Positions 37,391-45,162 of a stretch of 64,000 nt of DNA are shown piece after piece. Where the stretch lies: the NCBI RefSeq assembly GCF_040546685.1, contig NZ_JBEPOH010000001.1, positions 4,030,001 to 4,094,000 on the forward strand. The letters run 5' to 3'. The notes under the pieces were generated by a model. That model was given only the letters and a program-made list of their open reading frames with translations, did not search any database and was not told the DNA's origin. Within the stretch, counting starts at the first letter, position 1. Every line of letters starts with the position of its first letter. The stretch is from Variovorax sp. OAS795 (GTDB taxonomy: Bacteria; Pseudomonadota; Gammaproteobacteria; Burkholderiales; Burkholderiaceae_C). The translations under genes and the position numbers were made by a program.

Positions 37391-39283
37391 CTATGCCTGC
37401 GCCTGCGATGCCATGCGCGCAGGTGCGTTGAGTGCGCCGTAGGCGTCGTAGCCCGCGGTGCGCTGTGCGAGTTCGAAGAAAAGCCCGCCTTCGATGTTCT
37501 CGGTGTAGATGTGCAGGTAGTCGCCCGCGGGCGAGCGGTCGAACAGCACGCCCGATGCGCGAAGTCGTGCGAGCAGCGCCGGGTCCAGGTCGATGCGCGT
37601 GGCCAGGTCGTCGTAGTAGTTGTCCGAAATGGGCACGAAGCGCGTGCCCGCGGCGCGCAGCCGCGCCACGCTGTCGAATATGTCGTCGCAGCACAGCGCA
37701 ATGTGGTGCACCGCGCCGCCGCCGGTCACGCTGAGCGTGCGCGCGGTGCGGGTGCGCTGGCTCAGCGACACGTTGAGCACCAGCCGCACGCTGCGGTCGG
37801 CATTGGCCACGCCCCGGCTGCGGATGAGCCCGAAGGGATCGGCGAGCTCCAGGCTTTCGCCCGGCTCCAGCCCCAGCACGGCACGCGTGAACAGCACCCA
37901 GGTGTCGAGCTGGTCCACCGCAAGGCCCAGTGCCACATGGTCGATCCGCATCAAGCCGACGTCCGGGGCAGCATCCGGTGCCTGTTCCTCGAGGATGAAG
38001 TCGGCCTCATGGAGCCCATTGGTGCCCAGCGACTCTGCAACGAAATGGATGAGGTTGCCGCCCGGCGCCACGATGGCGGGCACGCGCAATTCGTCGGGGC
38101 CGACGGGGCTGTCGTGGCGCTGCGAACGCATGGCGGTGGCACGGTCGACGGCGGCCTGCGGATCGGCGCAGCGCACGCCCAGCGCGCAGACCGAGGTGCC
38201 GTGCGCGTCGAAGCGGCTGCGCGCGAACGAATCGGGCTGCGCATTGACGATCAGGTTGATCTCTCCCTGGCGGTACAGCACCACGGCCTTGGAGCGGTGG
38301 CGGCCCGCGCGGCGGAAACCGAGTTGCCCGAGCAGCGTTCCGAGCGTGAGGGCCGAGGCCTCGTCGGCGGCGAATTCGATGAACGACAGGCCCGACAGCG
38401 CCGGCGCGGCGGGCGGGCTGAACAGCGCGACAGGCCGCGCATGCGCAGGGGCAGCGGCGGCCGCTGCCACCCGAAGCCGGGCTTCGCTCTCCAGGTACAG
38501 CAGCGAGCGCATCGCATCCACCGCGGTGCGGCGGTTGGGCGTCTCGCGGAAGATGTCGTTGAAGATCTCGAGCGACAGCGGCCCGGTGTAACCGGCGCGC
38601 AGCACCTGCGCAAAGAAGCCGATCACATCCAGGTCGCCCTGCCCCGGGAACGAGCGGTGGTGGCGCGCCCACTGCAGCACGTCCATCGCCAGCAGCGGCG
38701 CGTCGGCCATCTGCAGGAAGAAGATCCTGTCGCCCGGAATGGCCGCGATCCCTGCGGGATCGTCCTTCAGCGACAGCGTGTGGAAGCTGTCGAGGATCAG
38801 GCCGAGGTTCGGATGAGCGGCCTCGCGCACGATGTTCCAGGCCTGGCCGTAGAGCGAGGTGAAGCGGCCCCAGGCCAGCGCCTCGAAGCCCACGCGCAGG
38901 TTGCGCCGGGCGGCGCGCTCCGCCAGTTCATGCAACTGGGCCGCGGCCAGCGCCGGGTCGTCGATGGCCAGCGGCGAGGTGTTCGAGCAGCACAGCACCA
39001 TCGGTGCGCCCATCGCCTCCATCAGGTCGAACTTGCGCTCGGCGCGCTCCAGGCTGCGGCGGAACTGCGGCTCGGGCATGGCCTCGAAATCGCGGAACGG
39101 CTGGTACAGGTCGATCGAGAGGCCCAGGTCCGCGGCAATGCGGCCCAGCTCGGCAGCGGTGCCCTTGAAGTTGACGAAGTCGGCCTCGAACAACTCGATG
39201 CCGTCGAACCCCGCGGCCGCGACGGCTTCGAGCTTCTGGCGCAGCGTGCCGCTGAGGGAGACGGTGGCAATGGAGCGATGCAT
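37391..39283 (-). CDS. quiC: 3-dehydroshikimate dehydratase, two-domain QuiC/QsuB type
   Basis: 630 residues. Residues about 1-290 are a xylose-isomerase-like TIM barrel with metal ligands expected in VGFEALAWG, LILDSFHTL, FFLQMAD and LSLEIFND. Residues about 320-630 are a 4-hydroxyphenylpyruvate-dioxygenase-like domain of two vicinal-oxygen-chelate modules (IDHVALGLAV, HHIALCCDDIF). This fusion is the QuiC1/QsuB enzyme that dehydrates 3-dehydroshikimate to protocatechuate; the C-terminal domain is structural in characterised members. It is preceded by an IclR-type operator candidate and followed by the MHS transporter. Confidence 0.9.
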   Translation of the reverse strand: MHRSIATVSLSGTLRQKLEAVAAAGFDGIELFEADFVNFKGTAAELGRIAADLGLSIDLYQPFRDFEAMPEPQFRRSLERAERKFDLMEAMGAPMVLCCSNTSPLAIDDPALAAAQLHELAERAARRNLRVGFEALAWGRFTSLYGQAWNIVREAAHPNLGLILDSFHTLSLKDDPAGIAAIPGDRIFFLQMADAPLLAMDVLQWARHHRSFPGQGDLDVIGFFAQVLRAGYTGPLSLEIFNDIFRETPNRRTAVDAMRSLLYLESEARLRVAAAAAAPAHARPVALFSPPAAPALSGLSFIEFAADEASALTLGTLLGQLGFRRAGRHRSKAVVLYRQGEINLIVNAQPDSFARSRFDAHGTSVCALGVRCADPQAAVDRATAMRSQRHDSPVGPDELRVPAIVAPGGNLIHFVAESLGTNGLHEADFILEEQAPDAAPDVGLMRIDHVALGLAVDQLDTWVLFTRAVLGLEPGESLELADPFGLIRSRGVANADRSVRLVLNVSLSQRTRTARTLSVTGGGAVHHIALCCDDIFDSVARLRAAGTRFVPISDNYYDDLATRIDLDPALLARLRASGVLFDRSPAGDYLHIYTENIEGGLFFELAQRTAGYDAYGALNAPARMASQAQA

Positions 39284-39337
39284 GGGGGTGACTGTAGGAA
39301 CCCCGACCGCCCGCCACAATGCTTTGCGCCGCGCCCG

Positions 39338-39379
39338 CGTTCGATCATCGAACGCTTACGTTCATTGTTCGCACGAAAC
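39338..39379 (-). promoter_or_regulatory. PcaR/PcaU-like operator upstream of quiC
   Basis: A perfect palindrome CGTTCGAT-C-ATCGAACG (39338-39354) is followed by GTTCATTGTTCGCACGAAAC (39360-39379). The second element matches the one at 45081-45100 at 15 of 20 positions, and both resemble the PcaU/PcaR consensus GTTCGATAATCGCACAA. It lies 55 nt upstream of the quiC start, in the gap after pcaD. Confidence 0.65.
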
Positions 39380-39424
39380 AGGGGTTAGACCTAGGCCCGA
39401 CGCCGCGTCGCGGAACACGCTTTT

Positions 39425-40189
39425 TCAGAGGCTGCGCCAGTAATCGATCAGCAGCTGAGCAAACTCCACCGGCCGCTCCACCGCGCTGAGGTGCGCCGCG
39501 TCGATGGTGGCGAGGCGGGCGCCGGGAATGGCGGCCACGATGGCTTCTGACATCGCCGGCGGCGTCGCTTCGTCCTGCAGCCCGGCTATAACCAGCGTCG
39601 GCACGGCGATGCGGCGGTTGCTGTCGCGAAAATCGATGGCGGCCACGGCGTTGCAACTCTCGATGTAGCCCTGCGGATCGGTACGCACCAGCACGTCGTG
39701 CAGCGCCTGGGCCGCGGCCTTGCCCTCCCCGGTGGTGACGAAGCCGTGCGTGAGCCAGCGCGCCACCGCGCCCGGCGCAATGGCGGCCACGCCCTTGGCG
39801 GCAACGGTTTCGACCCGGGCGCGCCAGGGCGACGCGTCGGGATAGTGGGCCGACGAGTTCGCGATCACCACGCTGCGCAGCAGTTCAGGATGCCGCACCG
39901 CCAGCGCCTGGGCCGTCATCCCGCCCATCGACAGGCCGACGAAGTGCACCGGCTCCCCGCCCGCCTCGCGCTGGATGAGCCCGGCCACGTCCTGCGCCAG
40001 CGTCTCGACACGCAGCGCGCCGGGCACCACCTCGGAGCCACCGTGGTTGCGGTGGTCGTAGCGGATCACGGTATGGCCGCGCGACAGCTGCTCGGCCACG
40101 CCGTCCCACATGTGCAGGTCGCAGCCCAGCGCATGGCTCAGCACGACGAAGGGGCCGCTGCCTTCGCGGACGACATTCAGGCGGGTCAT
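39425..40189 (-). CDS. pcaD: 3-oxoadipate enol-lactonase
   Basis: 254 residues, alpha/beta hydrolase. Oxyanion segment LSHALGCDLHMWDG, YDHRNHGGSE, nucleophile elbow VGLSMGGMTAQ and a late DAAHLSAVERP His match PcaD. It hydrolyses beta-ketoadipate enol-lactone to beta-ketoadipate. Its ATG overlaps the MFS stop (ATGA), placing it last in the aroE-pcaB-pcaC-MFS-pcaD run. The quiC operator lies just downstream. Confidence 0.87.
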   Translation of the reverse strand: MTRLNVVREGSGPFVVLSHALGCDLHMWDGVAEQLSRGHTVIRYDHRNHGGSEVVPGALRVETLAQDVAGLIQREAGGEPVHFVGLSMGGMTAQALAVRHPELLRSVVIANSSAHYPDASPWRARVETVAAKGVAAIAPGAVARWLTHGFVTTGEGKAAAQALHDVLVRTDPQGYIESCNAVAAIDFRDSNRRIAVPTLVIAGLQDEATPPAMSEAIVAAIPGARLATIDAAHLSAVERPVEFAQLLIDYWRSL

Positions 40190-41406
40190 GGTGATTCCTT
40201 CTTGATTGGATGTTGAAGACGCGGCAGCCAGAGGAACGCGATCGCCAGCAGCACGCCACCCGCGAGCAGCAGCGGCGCGACCATCGGCCAGGCTCCGTTC
40301 GAAAAACCCTCGTCGACGAACTGTGCCGCAAGTTGCCCGGCGCAGAACGCCACCATCATCATGCCGAAGCCCGACCACGACACGGCCCGACCTGCCAGGT
40401 GCGGCAGGTCGCCTACCGCGCCGGCCTGCCCGCAGGGCTGGTGGATGCCGTGGCCCAGGCAATAGACCGCGTGGCCCGCGAGCAGCGGCACCGCGCTGTG
40501 CGGCGCGAGCCAGCAGCCCAGCGCCTGGATCGTTGCGCCCGCAAGGCTCAGCGTGGCGCCCAGCTGGACGGTATGCACGGGCCCGTATTTGCGAAGCAGG
40601 CGCCGGCACATCGTGGTGCTGAAGATGTAGACCAGCGAGCCGCCCGCAGGGATCCAGCCGTACATCGCGGGCGACCAGCCCAGGTAGCCGATATAGACCA
40701 TCGGCGACAGCAGCAGGAAGCAGAACAGGCCGCCGTAGGTGGTGGCAGCCAACGAAGCCCAGGCGCGGAAGCTGCGGCTCGCGAACACGGCGCGTGCACT
40801 GCCGCGCGGCGCGGAGACGTCACCGGACAGCGGCCGGCGCGTTTCGCCGAACGAATGCCAGCAGAGCGCAAGGAGCACCAGCGCATAGAGCGCCATCGAC
40901 GCCATCACCCAGCGCCAGCCGGCGCCCTGCACCAGCCAGGCACCCACCAATGGCGCCAGCAGACCCACCACGCCGAGCCCCGTGAGCCCGCGCGCCATCA
41001 CGTGCGGTCCTTCGTGCGCGGGGTACAGGTCGCGCACCGCGGCGCGCGCGCAGACGAGGATGGCGGCCATCGAAAAACCCTGCAGCGTGCGCCAGCCCGC
41101 AAGCACCGGCACGCTGCCGGCGAGAGCACCGCCGAGCGCGGCCGCCACGTAGCAGCCGAGGCCCGCCAGCAGCACGGGCCGGCGGCCGAAGCGATCGGCC
41201 AGCGGACCGCAGAGCAGTTGCGCAAAGCCGAAGGCCAGCACGAACAGCGTGAGGCTGGTACTGGCCGAGCCCAGTTCGCTGGCGATGGCGGGCAGCGCCG
41301 GCAGGTAGCTGTCGGTGGCCACGGGCTGCGCAGCGAGCAGCAGCGGCAACAGCAGGCCAAAGCCGGCCTCGAACCGGCGCCGCTCGGGCAACCCCTGCGG
41401 CGTCAC
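40186..41406 (-). CDS. MFS transporter, Bcr/CflA-like, inserted in the pca operon
   Basis: 406 residues with 12 membrane segments. The start is GTG 41406, overlapping the pcaC stop (GTGA), and the end overlaps pcaD (ATGA). Motif A GPLADRFGRRPVLL and TDSYLPALPAIASELG in helix 1 place it in the drug:H+ antiporter (Bcr/CflA) branch. Tight coupling to pca genes suggests export or import of a pathway intermediate or aromatic acid. The exact solute is unknown; no PcaK-type aromatic-acid signature is seen. Confidence 0.72.
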   Translation of the reverse strand: MTPQGLPERRRFEAGFGLLLPLLLAAQPVATDSYLPALPAIASELGSASTSLTLFVLAFGFAQLLCGPLADRFGRRPVLLAGLGCYVAAALGGALAGSVPVLAGWRTLQGFSMAAILVCARAAVRDLYPAHEGPHVMARGLTGLGVVGLLAPLVGAWLVQGAGWRWVMASMALYALVLLALCWHSFGETRRPLSGDVSAPRGSARAVFASRSFRAWASLAATTYGGLFCFLLLSPMVYIGYLGWSPAMYGWIPAGGSLVYIFSTTMCRRLLRKYGPVHTVQLGATLSLAGATIQALGCWLAPHSAVPLLAGHAVYCLGHGIHQPCGQAGAVGDLPHLAGRAVSWSGFGMMMVAFCAGQLAAQFVDEGFSNGAWPMVAPLLLAGGVLLAIAFLWLPRLQHPIKKESP

Positions 41407-41834
41407 TTCCCCGCCGCAGGCAGCAGGCCCTTCTCGCGCAGGATGCTGGTGGCAATGCCGAAGGCATGGTTGGCCACCGGCACGCCGCAGTAGATGGCCG
41501 CCATCATGATGACTTCCTTGATGTCGTCGGGCGTGAGGCGCGACTCGGGCGGGCCGTCGAGTGCGGCGCGCACGTGCATCGCGAACTCTTCGTAGGCGTG
41601 GATGCCCAGCATCATCGACAGCACCATGTAGCGGCGCGTCTTGTCGCCCAGCGCGGGCCGGCCCCAGATGTCGTTCCAGGCATGGCGAGTGATGAGTTCC
41701 TGGAACTCGGCGTTGAACTCGTTGCGGTTGGCCAGCGACTTGTCGACCCATGGGTCGCCCAGCACGCGGCGGCGGTTGACGAGGCCGGCTTCGTAGTCGT
41801 TCGCGGGCGGGGTGCCTGGCTGTTGATCGGTCAT
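41403..41834 (-). CDS. pcaC: 4-carboxymuconolactone decarboxylase
   Basis: 143 residues, typical of stand-alone PcaC. GDPWVDKSLANRNEFN near the N-terminus and AWNDIWGRPALGDKTRRYM, then IHAYEEFAMHVRAAL and YCGVPVANHAF are diagnostic. It converts gamma-carboxymuconolactone to beta-ketoadipate enol-lactone. ATG 41834 overlaps the pcaB stop by 4 nt. PcaC and PcaD are separate here, not fused as PcaL. Confidence 0.92.
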   Translation of the reverse strand: MTDQQPGTPPANDYEAGLVNRRRVLGDPWVDKSLANRNEFNAEFQELITRHAWNDIWGRPALGDKTRRYMVLSMMLGIHAYEEFAMHVRAALDGPPESRLTPDDIKEVIMMAAIYCGVPVANHAFGIATSILREKGLLPAAGK

Positions 41835-43042
41835 CGGGAGGTGTCTTTCGCGGTCAGTTGGGCGCGCAGGCCCGCCACTTGCCGGAGCGCCGTTTCGCCG
41901 GCGGGCCCGGCCAGCGCCGGGTCGAACCATTCGTCGGCGGCGTCGCGCGGCAGTTCGGCGCGCAGGGTGTCGATGTTGGCACGCATGCGCGCCGCGTCGA
42001 TCTGCAGGCCCGGCAATGCACCGGCCAGCGCGCGTGCGCTGCCGTGCGCCGACATCAGCAGTTGCGGCCATTCGGCCAGTTCGGCCTGCCATCCGCCGAG
42101 GGCGCGCTCGTGCTCCTGCGGCATGGCGGCCAGCAGCGCGGCCACGCGCTGGGGCGCGCGCTGGGCTGCGGCCAGCGCCACCATCGCGGCCACGGGATTG
42201 CGCTTGTGCGGCATCGCCGAGGAACCGCCGCGGCCCGGCTCGGTGGGTTCCGCCGCCTCGCCGACCTCGTACTGGCCCATGAGCGAGATGTCGCGTGCGA
42301 TCTTGCCGAGGCTGCCCGTGAGCAGGCCCAGTTCGCAGCCGAGCGCGACCCATTCGTCGCGCTGTGTGTGCCAGGTGGCGCCGGCATTGCCGAGGCCGAG
42401 TTCGTCGGCCACGCGCTGCACCACGGCGGGGCCCTGCCCCTTCATTTGCGCGAGCGTGCCGACGGCGCCGCCCAGCTGCACGTTCAATGCGTGGCGCGCC
42501 GCGCTTCGCAGCCGCTCGCGGCTGCGGACCAGGGGCGCGGCCCAGCCGGCGCACTTGAGGCCGAAGCTGGTGACCGACGCCGGCTGCATCAGCGTGCGTG
42601 CCAGGATCGGCGTGGCTGCGTGCCGGGTGGCATGCTGCAGCAGCGCCTCGATGGCGCGGTCGACATCGGTCTCGATCAGCGCGATGCCTTCGCGCGTGAC
42701 CAGCGCCATGGCCGTGTCGATCACGTCCTGGCTGGTGCTGCCGAAATGCACGAAGGGCACGGCCTGCGGATTGAACACGCCCACGGCCTCCTTCAGGGCC
42801 TTGACGAGCGGGATCGCGACACTGCCGGCACGGCCGCTGTCGCGCACGATCTTGGCCACGTCGAACAGCTCGACCTTGCAGCTGCCGACGATCGAATGGG
42901 CTGCCGATTCCGGCACCAGCCCGAGCGCGGCCTGTGCGCGCGTCAGCGCCGCCTCGAAGCGCAGCATGGCGTCGACGAAATTGTGGTCGCTGAAGGCGGA
43001 GAGGGTTTCGGACGTGGAGAGAAAGCCTTCGAAAATACTCAT
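41831..43042 (-). CDS. pcaB: 3-carboxy-cis,cis-muconate cycloisomerase
   Basis: 403 residues, fumarase/aspartase superfamily. The superfamily loop GGSSAMPHKRNPVAAM contains the catalytic serine region, and HFGSTSQDVIDTAMAL supplies the first conserved block. It lactonises 3-carboxymuconate, the ring-opening product of protocatechuate. It lies 10 nt after the first AroE-like gene. Length and ordering are typical of PcaB; adenylosuccinate lyase is excluded by pathway context and motif details. Confidence 0.9.
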   Translation of the reverse strand: MSIFEGFLSTSETLSAFSDHNFVDAMLRFEAALTRAQAALGLVPESAAHSIVGSCKVELFDVAKIVRDSGRAGSVAIPLVKALKEAVGVFNPQAVPFVHFGSTSQDVIDTAMALVTREGIALIETDVDRAIEALLQHATRHAATPILARTLMQPASVTSFGLKCAGWAAPLVRSRERLRSAARHALNVQLGGAVGTLAQMKGQGPAVVQRVADELGLGNAGATWHTQRDEWVALGCELGLLTGSLGKIARDISLMGQYEVGEAAEPTEPGRGGSSAMPHKRNPVAAMVALAAAQRAPQRVAALLAAMPQEHERALGGWQAELAEWPQLLMSAHGSARALAGALPGLQIDAARMRANIDTLRAELPRDAADEWFDPALAGPAGETALRQVAGLRAQLTAKDTSR

Positions 43043-43052
43043 GGTGAACGCC

Positions 43053-43886
43053 TCAATAGCTGATCTTCGCTGCGGCGCGCAGTGCGTCGGCCGTCGCGGT
43101 TCCGAAGCCGAAGAATTCCAGGTACGCGGGAATCATCTCGAAGAGCATGTCGGTGCCCACCTGCACCGCGCAGCCCTTGTCCAGCGCGGCGCGCAGCAGC
43201 GGTGTGTACTCGGATTTCATCACCACCTCGCCGACGAAGGCCGAGGGCGCGATGCGCTCCACGTCGAAAGGCAGCGGGTCGCCTTCCTTCATGCCCAGCG
43301 GCGTGGCATTGACGATCACGTCGAAACCCGCCGGGTCCTTCGAGCCCGTGGACACGCCCAGCGCCGGATAGTGCGCGCGCAGCCGCCCGGCCAGCGCATC
43401 GGCCGAGGCCGCGTGCGCATCGAAGAGCGCAAGGTGCGCCACGCCGGCGGCGGCCAGCGACGCCGCGATGGCCGAGCCGACGCCGCCGCTGCCGGAGACC
43501 AGCACGCGCGCGCCCTCGAGCGCGCAGCCCTTGCGCAGCACGCCGCGCACGAAGCCGGCGCCGTCGAACTGGTCGCCCAGCAGCGTGCCGTCGGCGCGCT
43601 TGAGCACCGCATTGCAGGCACCGGCGATCCGGGCCGTGGGCGTGACCTCGTCGACCAGGCCCATGGTGGTGATCTTGTGCGGCATGGTCACCAGCGCGCC
43701 ACGGATGTTGGTGAGCCGGAACAGCGCGGCGAAAGCCGCGGGATAGTCCTCGGGTTTCACGCCCATCGGCACGACGACCGCATCGATGCCCTGCTTCTCG
43801 AACCAGGGGTTGTAGATCATCGGCGCCTTGAAGCTTTCGGTGGGAAAGCCAAGGTGCGCGACGAGGGTGGTCTTGCCGGTGATCAT
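43053..43886 (-). CDS. Shikimate/quinate dehydrogenase, AroE family, paralogue 1
   Basis: 277 residues. N-terminal substrate domain with catalytic Lys in VTMPHKITTM and the partner Asp in GDQFDGAGFVRG; Rossmann domain with VLVSGSGGVGSAIAA and VNATPLGMKEGDPLP. The usual NTD of AroE is here QFD, keeping Asp. Placement with quiC and pca genes suggests catabolic oxidation of shikimate or quinate, not aromatic biosynthesis. Its ATG overlaps the stop of a 33-codon gene (43883-43984). Confidence 0.83.
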   Translation of the reverse strand: MITGKTTLVAHLGFPTESFKAPMIYNPWFEKQGIDAVVVPMGVKPEDYPAAFAALFRLTNIRGALVTMPHKITTMGLVDEVTPTARIAGACNAVLKRADGTLLGDQFDGAGFVRGVLRKGCALEGARVLVSGSGGVGSAIAASLAAAGVAHLALFDAHAASADALAGRLRAHYPALGVSTGSKDPAGFDVIVNATPLGMKEGDPLPFDVERIAPSAFVGEVVMKSEYTPLLRAALDKGCAVQVGTDMLFEMIPAYLEFFGFGTATADALRAAAKISY

Positions 43887-43984
43887 GCTGTGCTCCGCAC
43901 GCCTTCCTGCGGATGCTTGATGGCCAGCATCAGCGCCATGAGCCCTTCGAGTCCGCGGCGGTACCACGAGAAGATTCTTGTCAT
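43883..43984 (-). CDS. 33-residue coupled small ORF, possibly a DctQ remnant or leader
   Basis: ATG 43984 follows CAGGA at about nine bases, and the stop overlaps the next ATG (ATGA), so translation is probable. The first ~21 residues (IFSWYRRGLEGLMALMLA) resemble the start of TRAP small permeases, where a Tyr-Arg-Leu-Glu-Ala motif leads the first membrane helix. The rest (IKHPQEGVRSTA) is not recognised. It may be a vestige left by deletion of TRAP genes between the two dehydrogenases, or a translated leader. Confidence 0.5.
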   Translation of the reverse strand: MTRIFSWYRRGLEGLMALMLAIKHPQEGVRSTA

Positions 43985-44036
43985 TGCTTGTATTCCTGTT
44001 GAATGCGTTCGGCTCGGCCGTGTTGCGACTGCGCTG

Positions 44037-44960
44037 TCAGGCGACGTTGTCGGAGTGATAGCGCAATGGCGCTGCGATCTCCGCGTGCATGGCCGGCGGA
44101 TAGACGATCTCGCGCAGGAAGCCGGCGTCGTCGCGCACGCCCTGCGCCGCGTCGGCATGCCCGAAGTACGCCAGGTAGTGCGGCATCTGCTGGATCAGCA
44201 TCTCGAAGCCGGCCTGCGCGTTGAGGCCCCGCGCGCGCGCCGCCCGCACCAGCGGCGTCGGCTGGTTGCGCAGCAGGATGTCGAACAGGGCGGCATGGGG
44301 GTCCATGCGAGCGACGTCCACCGGCAAGGGGTCGCTCTCGTCCAGGCCCTGCGGCGTGGCGTTGATCACGAGGTCGTAGCCTTCGGGTGCGTTGCTGTCG
44401 ACCACCGACACGCCGGCGTCGAAGAATGCGTCGAGCTTGGCTGCGACGCCCGCGGCCCTGCCGGCGGAAGTGTCATAGAAGGCGATGTGCTCGGCGCCAT
44501 CGACCGTGCCGCCTTCGGCCAGCGCGACGCCAATGGCCGCCGCGCTCACGCCCGCGCCCAGGATCAGCACCCGCTTGCCGCGGAACGGAATGTTGAAGTG
44601 GTCGAGCGCGCCCAGCAAGCCTTCGCCGTCGAACAGGTCGCCCTCGAGCTCGTTGTTCTCGATGCGGCGCACCACGTTGACCGATCCCGCCACGCGGCCG
44701 AACAGGCCGCAGCCGTCGAGCAAGTCGACCACCAGCGGCTTGTGCGGCGGCGCGATCACCATGCCGCGCACGTTGCGGGCCAGGAAGGCCGACTTGAAGA
44801 ACACCGCGAAGTCGCGCAGCGGCACCTGCACGGGCAGCAATACCGCGTCGATGCCGAAACGCTCGAAGACGGCATTGAACAGCCTCGGCAGGCGCACGTT
44901 GCGCACGGGGTCGCCGGGGATCAGGTACGCCAGGGTGCTGCCGGAAATGGAGGTGGTCAT
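44037..44960 (-). CDS. Shikimate/quinate dehydrogenase, AroE family, paralogue 2
   Basis: 307 residues, longer at the C-terminus than canonical AroE. Catalytic Lys in APPHKPLVVD and Asp in GDLFDGEGLLGA; Rossmann loop VLILGAGVSAAAIG; VINATPQGLDESDPLP. Again the usual NTD is LFD. First structural gene of the leftward aroE-aroE-pca group. Two diverged copies side by side suggest different substrates, for example quinate and shikimate, or different cofactors. Divergent from the IclR gene across about 200 nt. Confidence 0.82.
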   Translation of the reverse strand: MTTSISGSTLAYLIPGDPVRNVRLPRLFNAVFERFGIDAVLLPVQVPLRDFAVFFKSAFLARNVRGMVIAPPHKPLVVDLLDGCGLFGRVAGSVNVVRRIENNELEGDLFDGEGLLGALDHFNIPFRGKRVLILGAGVSAAAIGVALAEGGTVDGAEHIAFYDTSAGRAAGVAAKLDAFFDAGVSVVDSNAPEGYDLVINATPQGLDESDPLPVDVARMDPHAALFDILLRNQPTPLVRAARARGLNAQAGFEMLIQQMPHYLAYFGHADAAQGVRDDAGFLREIVYPPAMHAEIAAPLRYHSDNVA

Positions 44961-45061
44961 GTCGTGCCTCTTTTTGTGCGGCAATCGCTCCCACGCCAAT
45001 TGCCAAGCCGGACTTTATCCACCTCGCCGTGCCAACCACCCTCGTGCGACCCTTGATTTTC

Positions 45062-45100
45062 TCGACAATCGTTCCGAGGCGTTCGTTAATCGTACAAAAC
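45062..45100. promoter_or_regulatory. PcaR/PcaU-like operator between the AroE gene and the IclR gene
   Basis: TCGACAATCGTTC (45062-45074), then GTTCGTTAATCGTACAAAAC (45081-45100). The two elements are 19 nt apart start to start, exactly as at 39341 and 39360. The second one closely follows the PcaU/PcaR site GTTCGATAATCGCACAA. It lies 102 nt from the AroE start and 63 nt from the IclR start. Confidence 0.65.
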
Positions 45101-45162
45101 CCGGGTTTATCCCAACCCAGCCTTTCCCCGGTATGCCCCGCCGCAACGGCACACTTCCGCCC

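Noticed and set aside
35918..39388. 1156-codon plus-strand open frame opposite the MHS transporter and quiC
   Set aside because: His/Arg/Gln-rich translation without domains; both minus-strand genes are clear.
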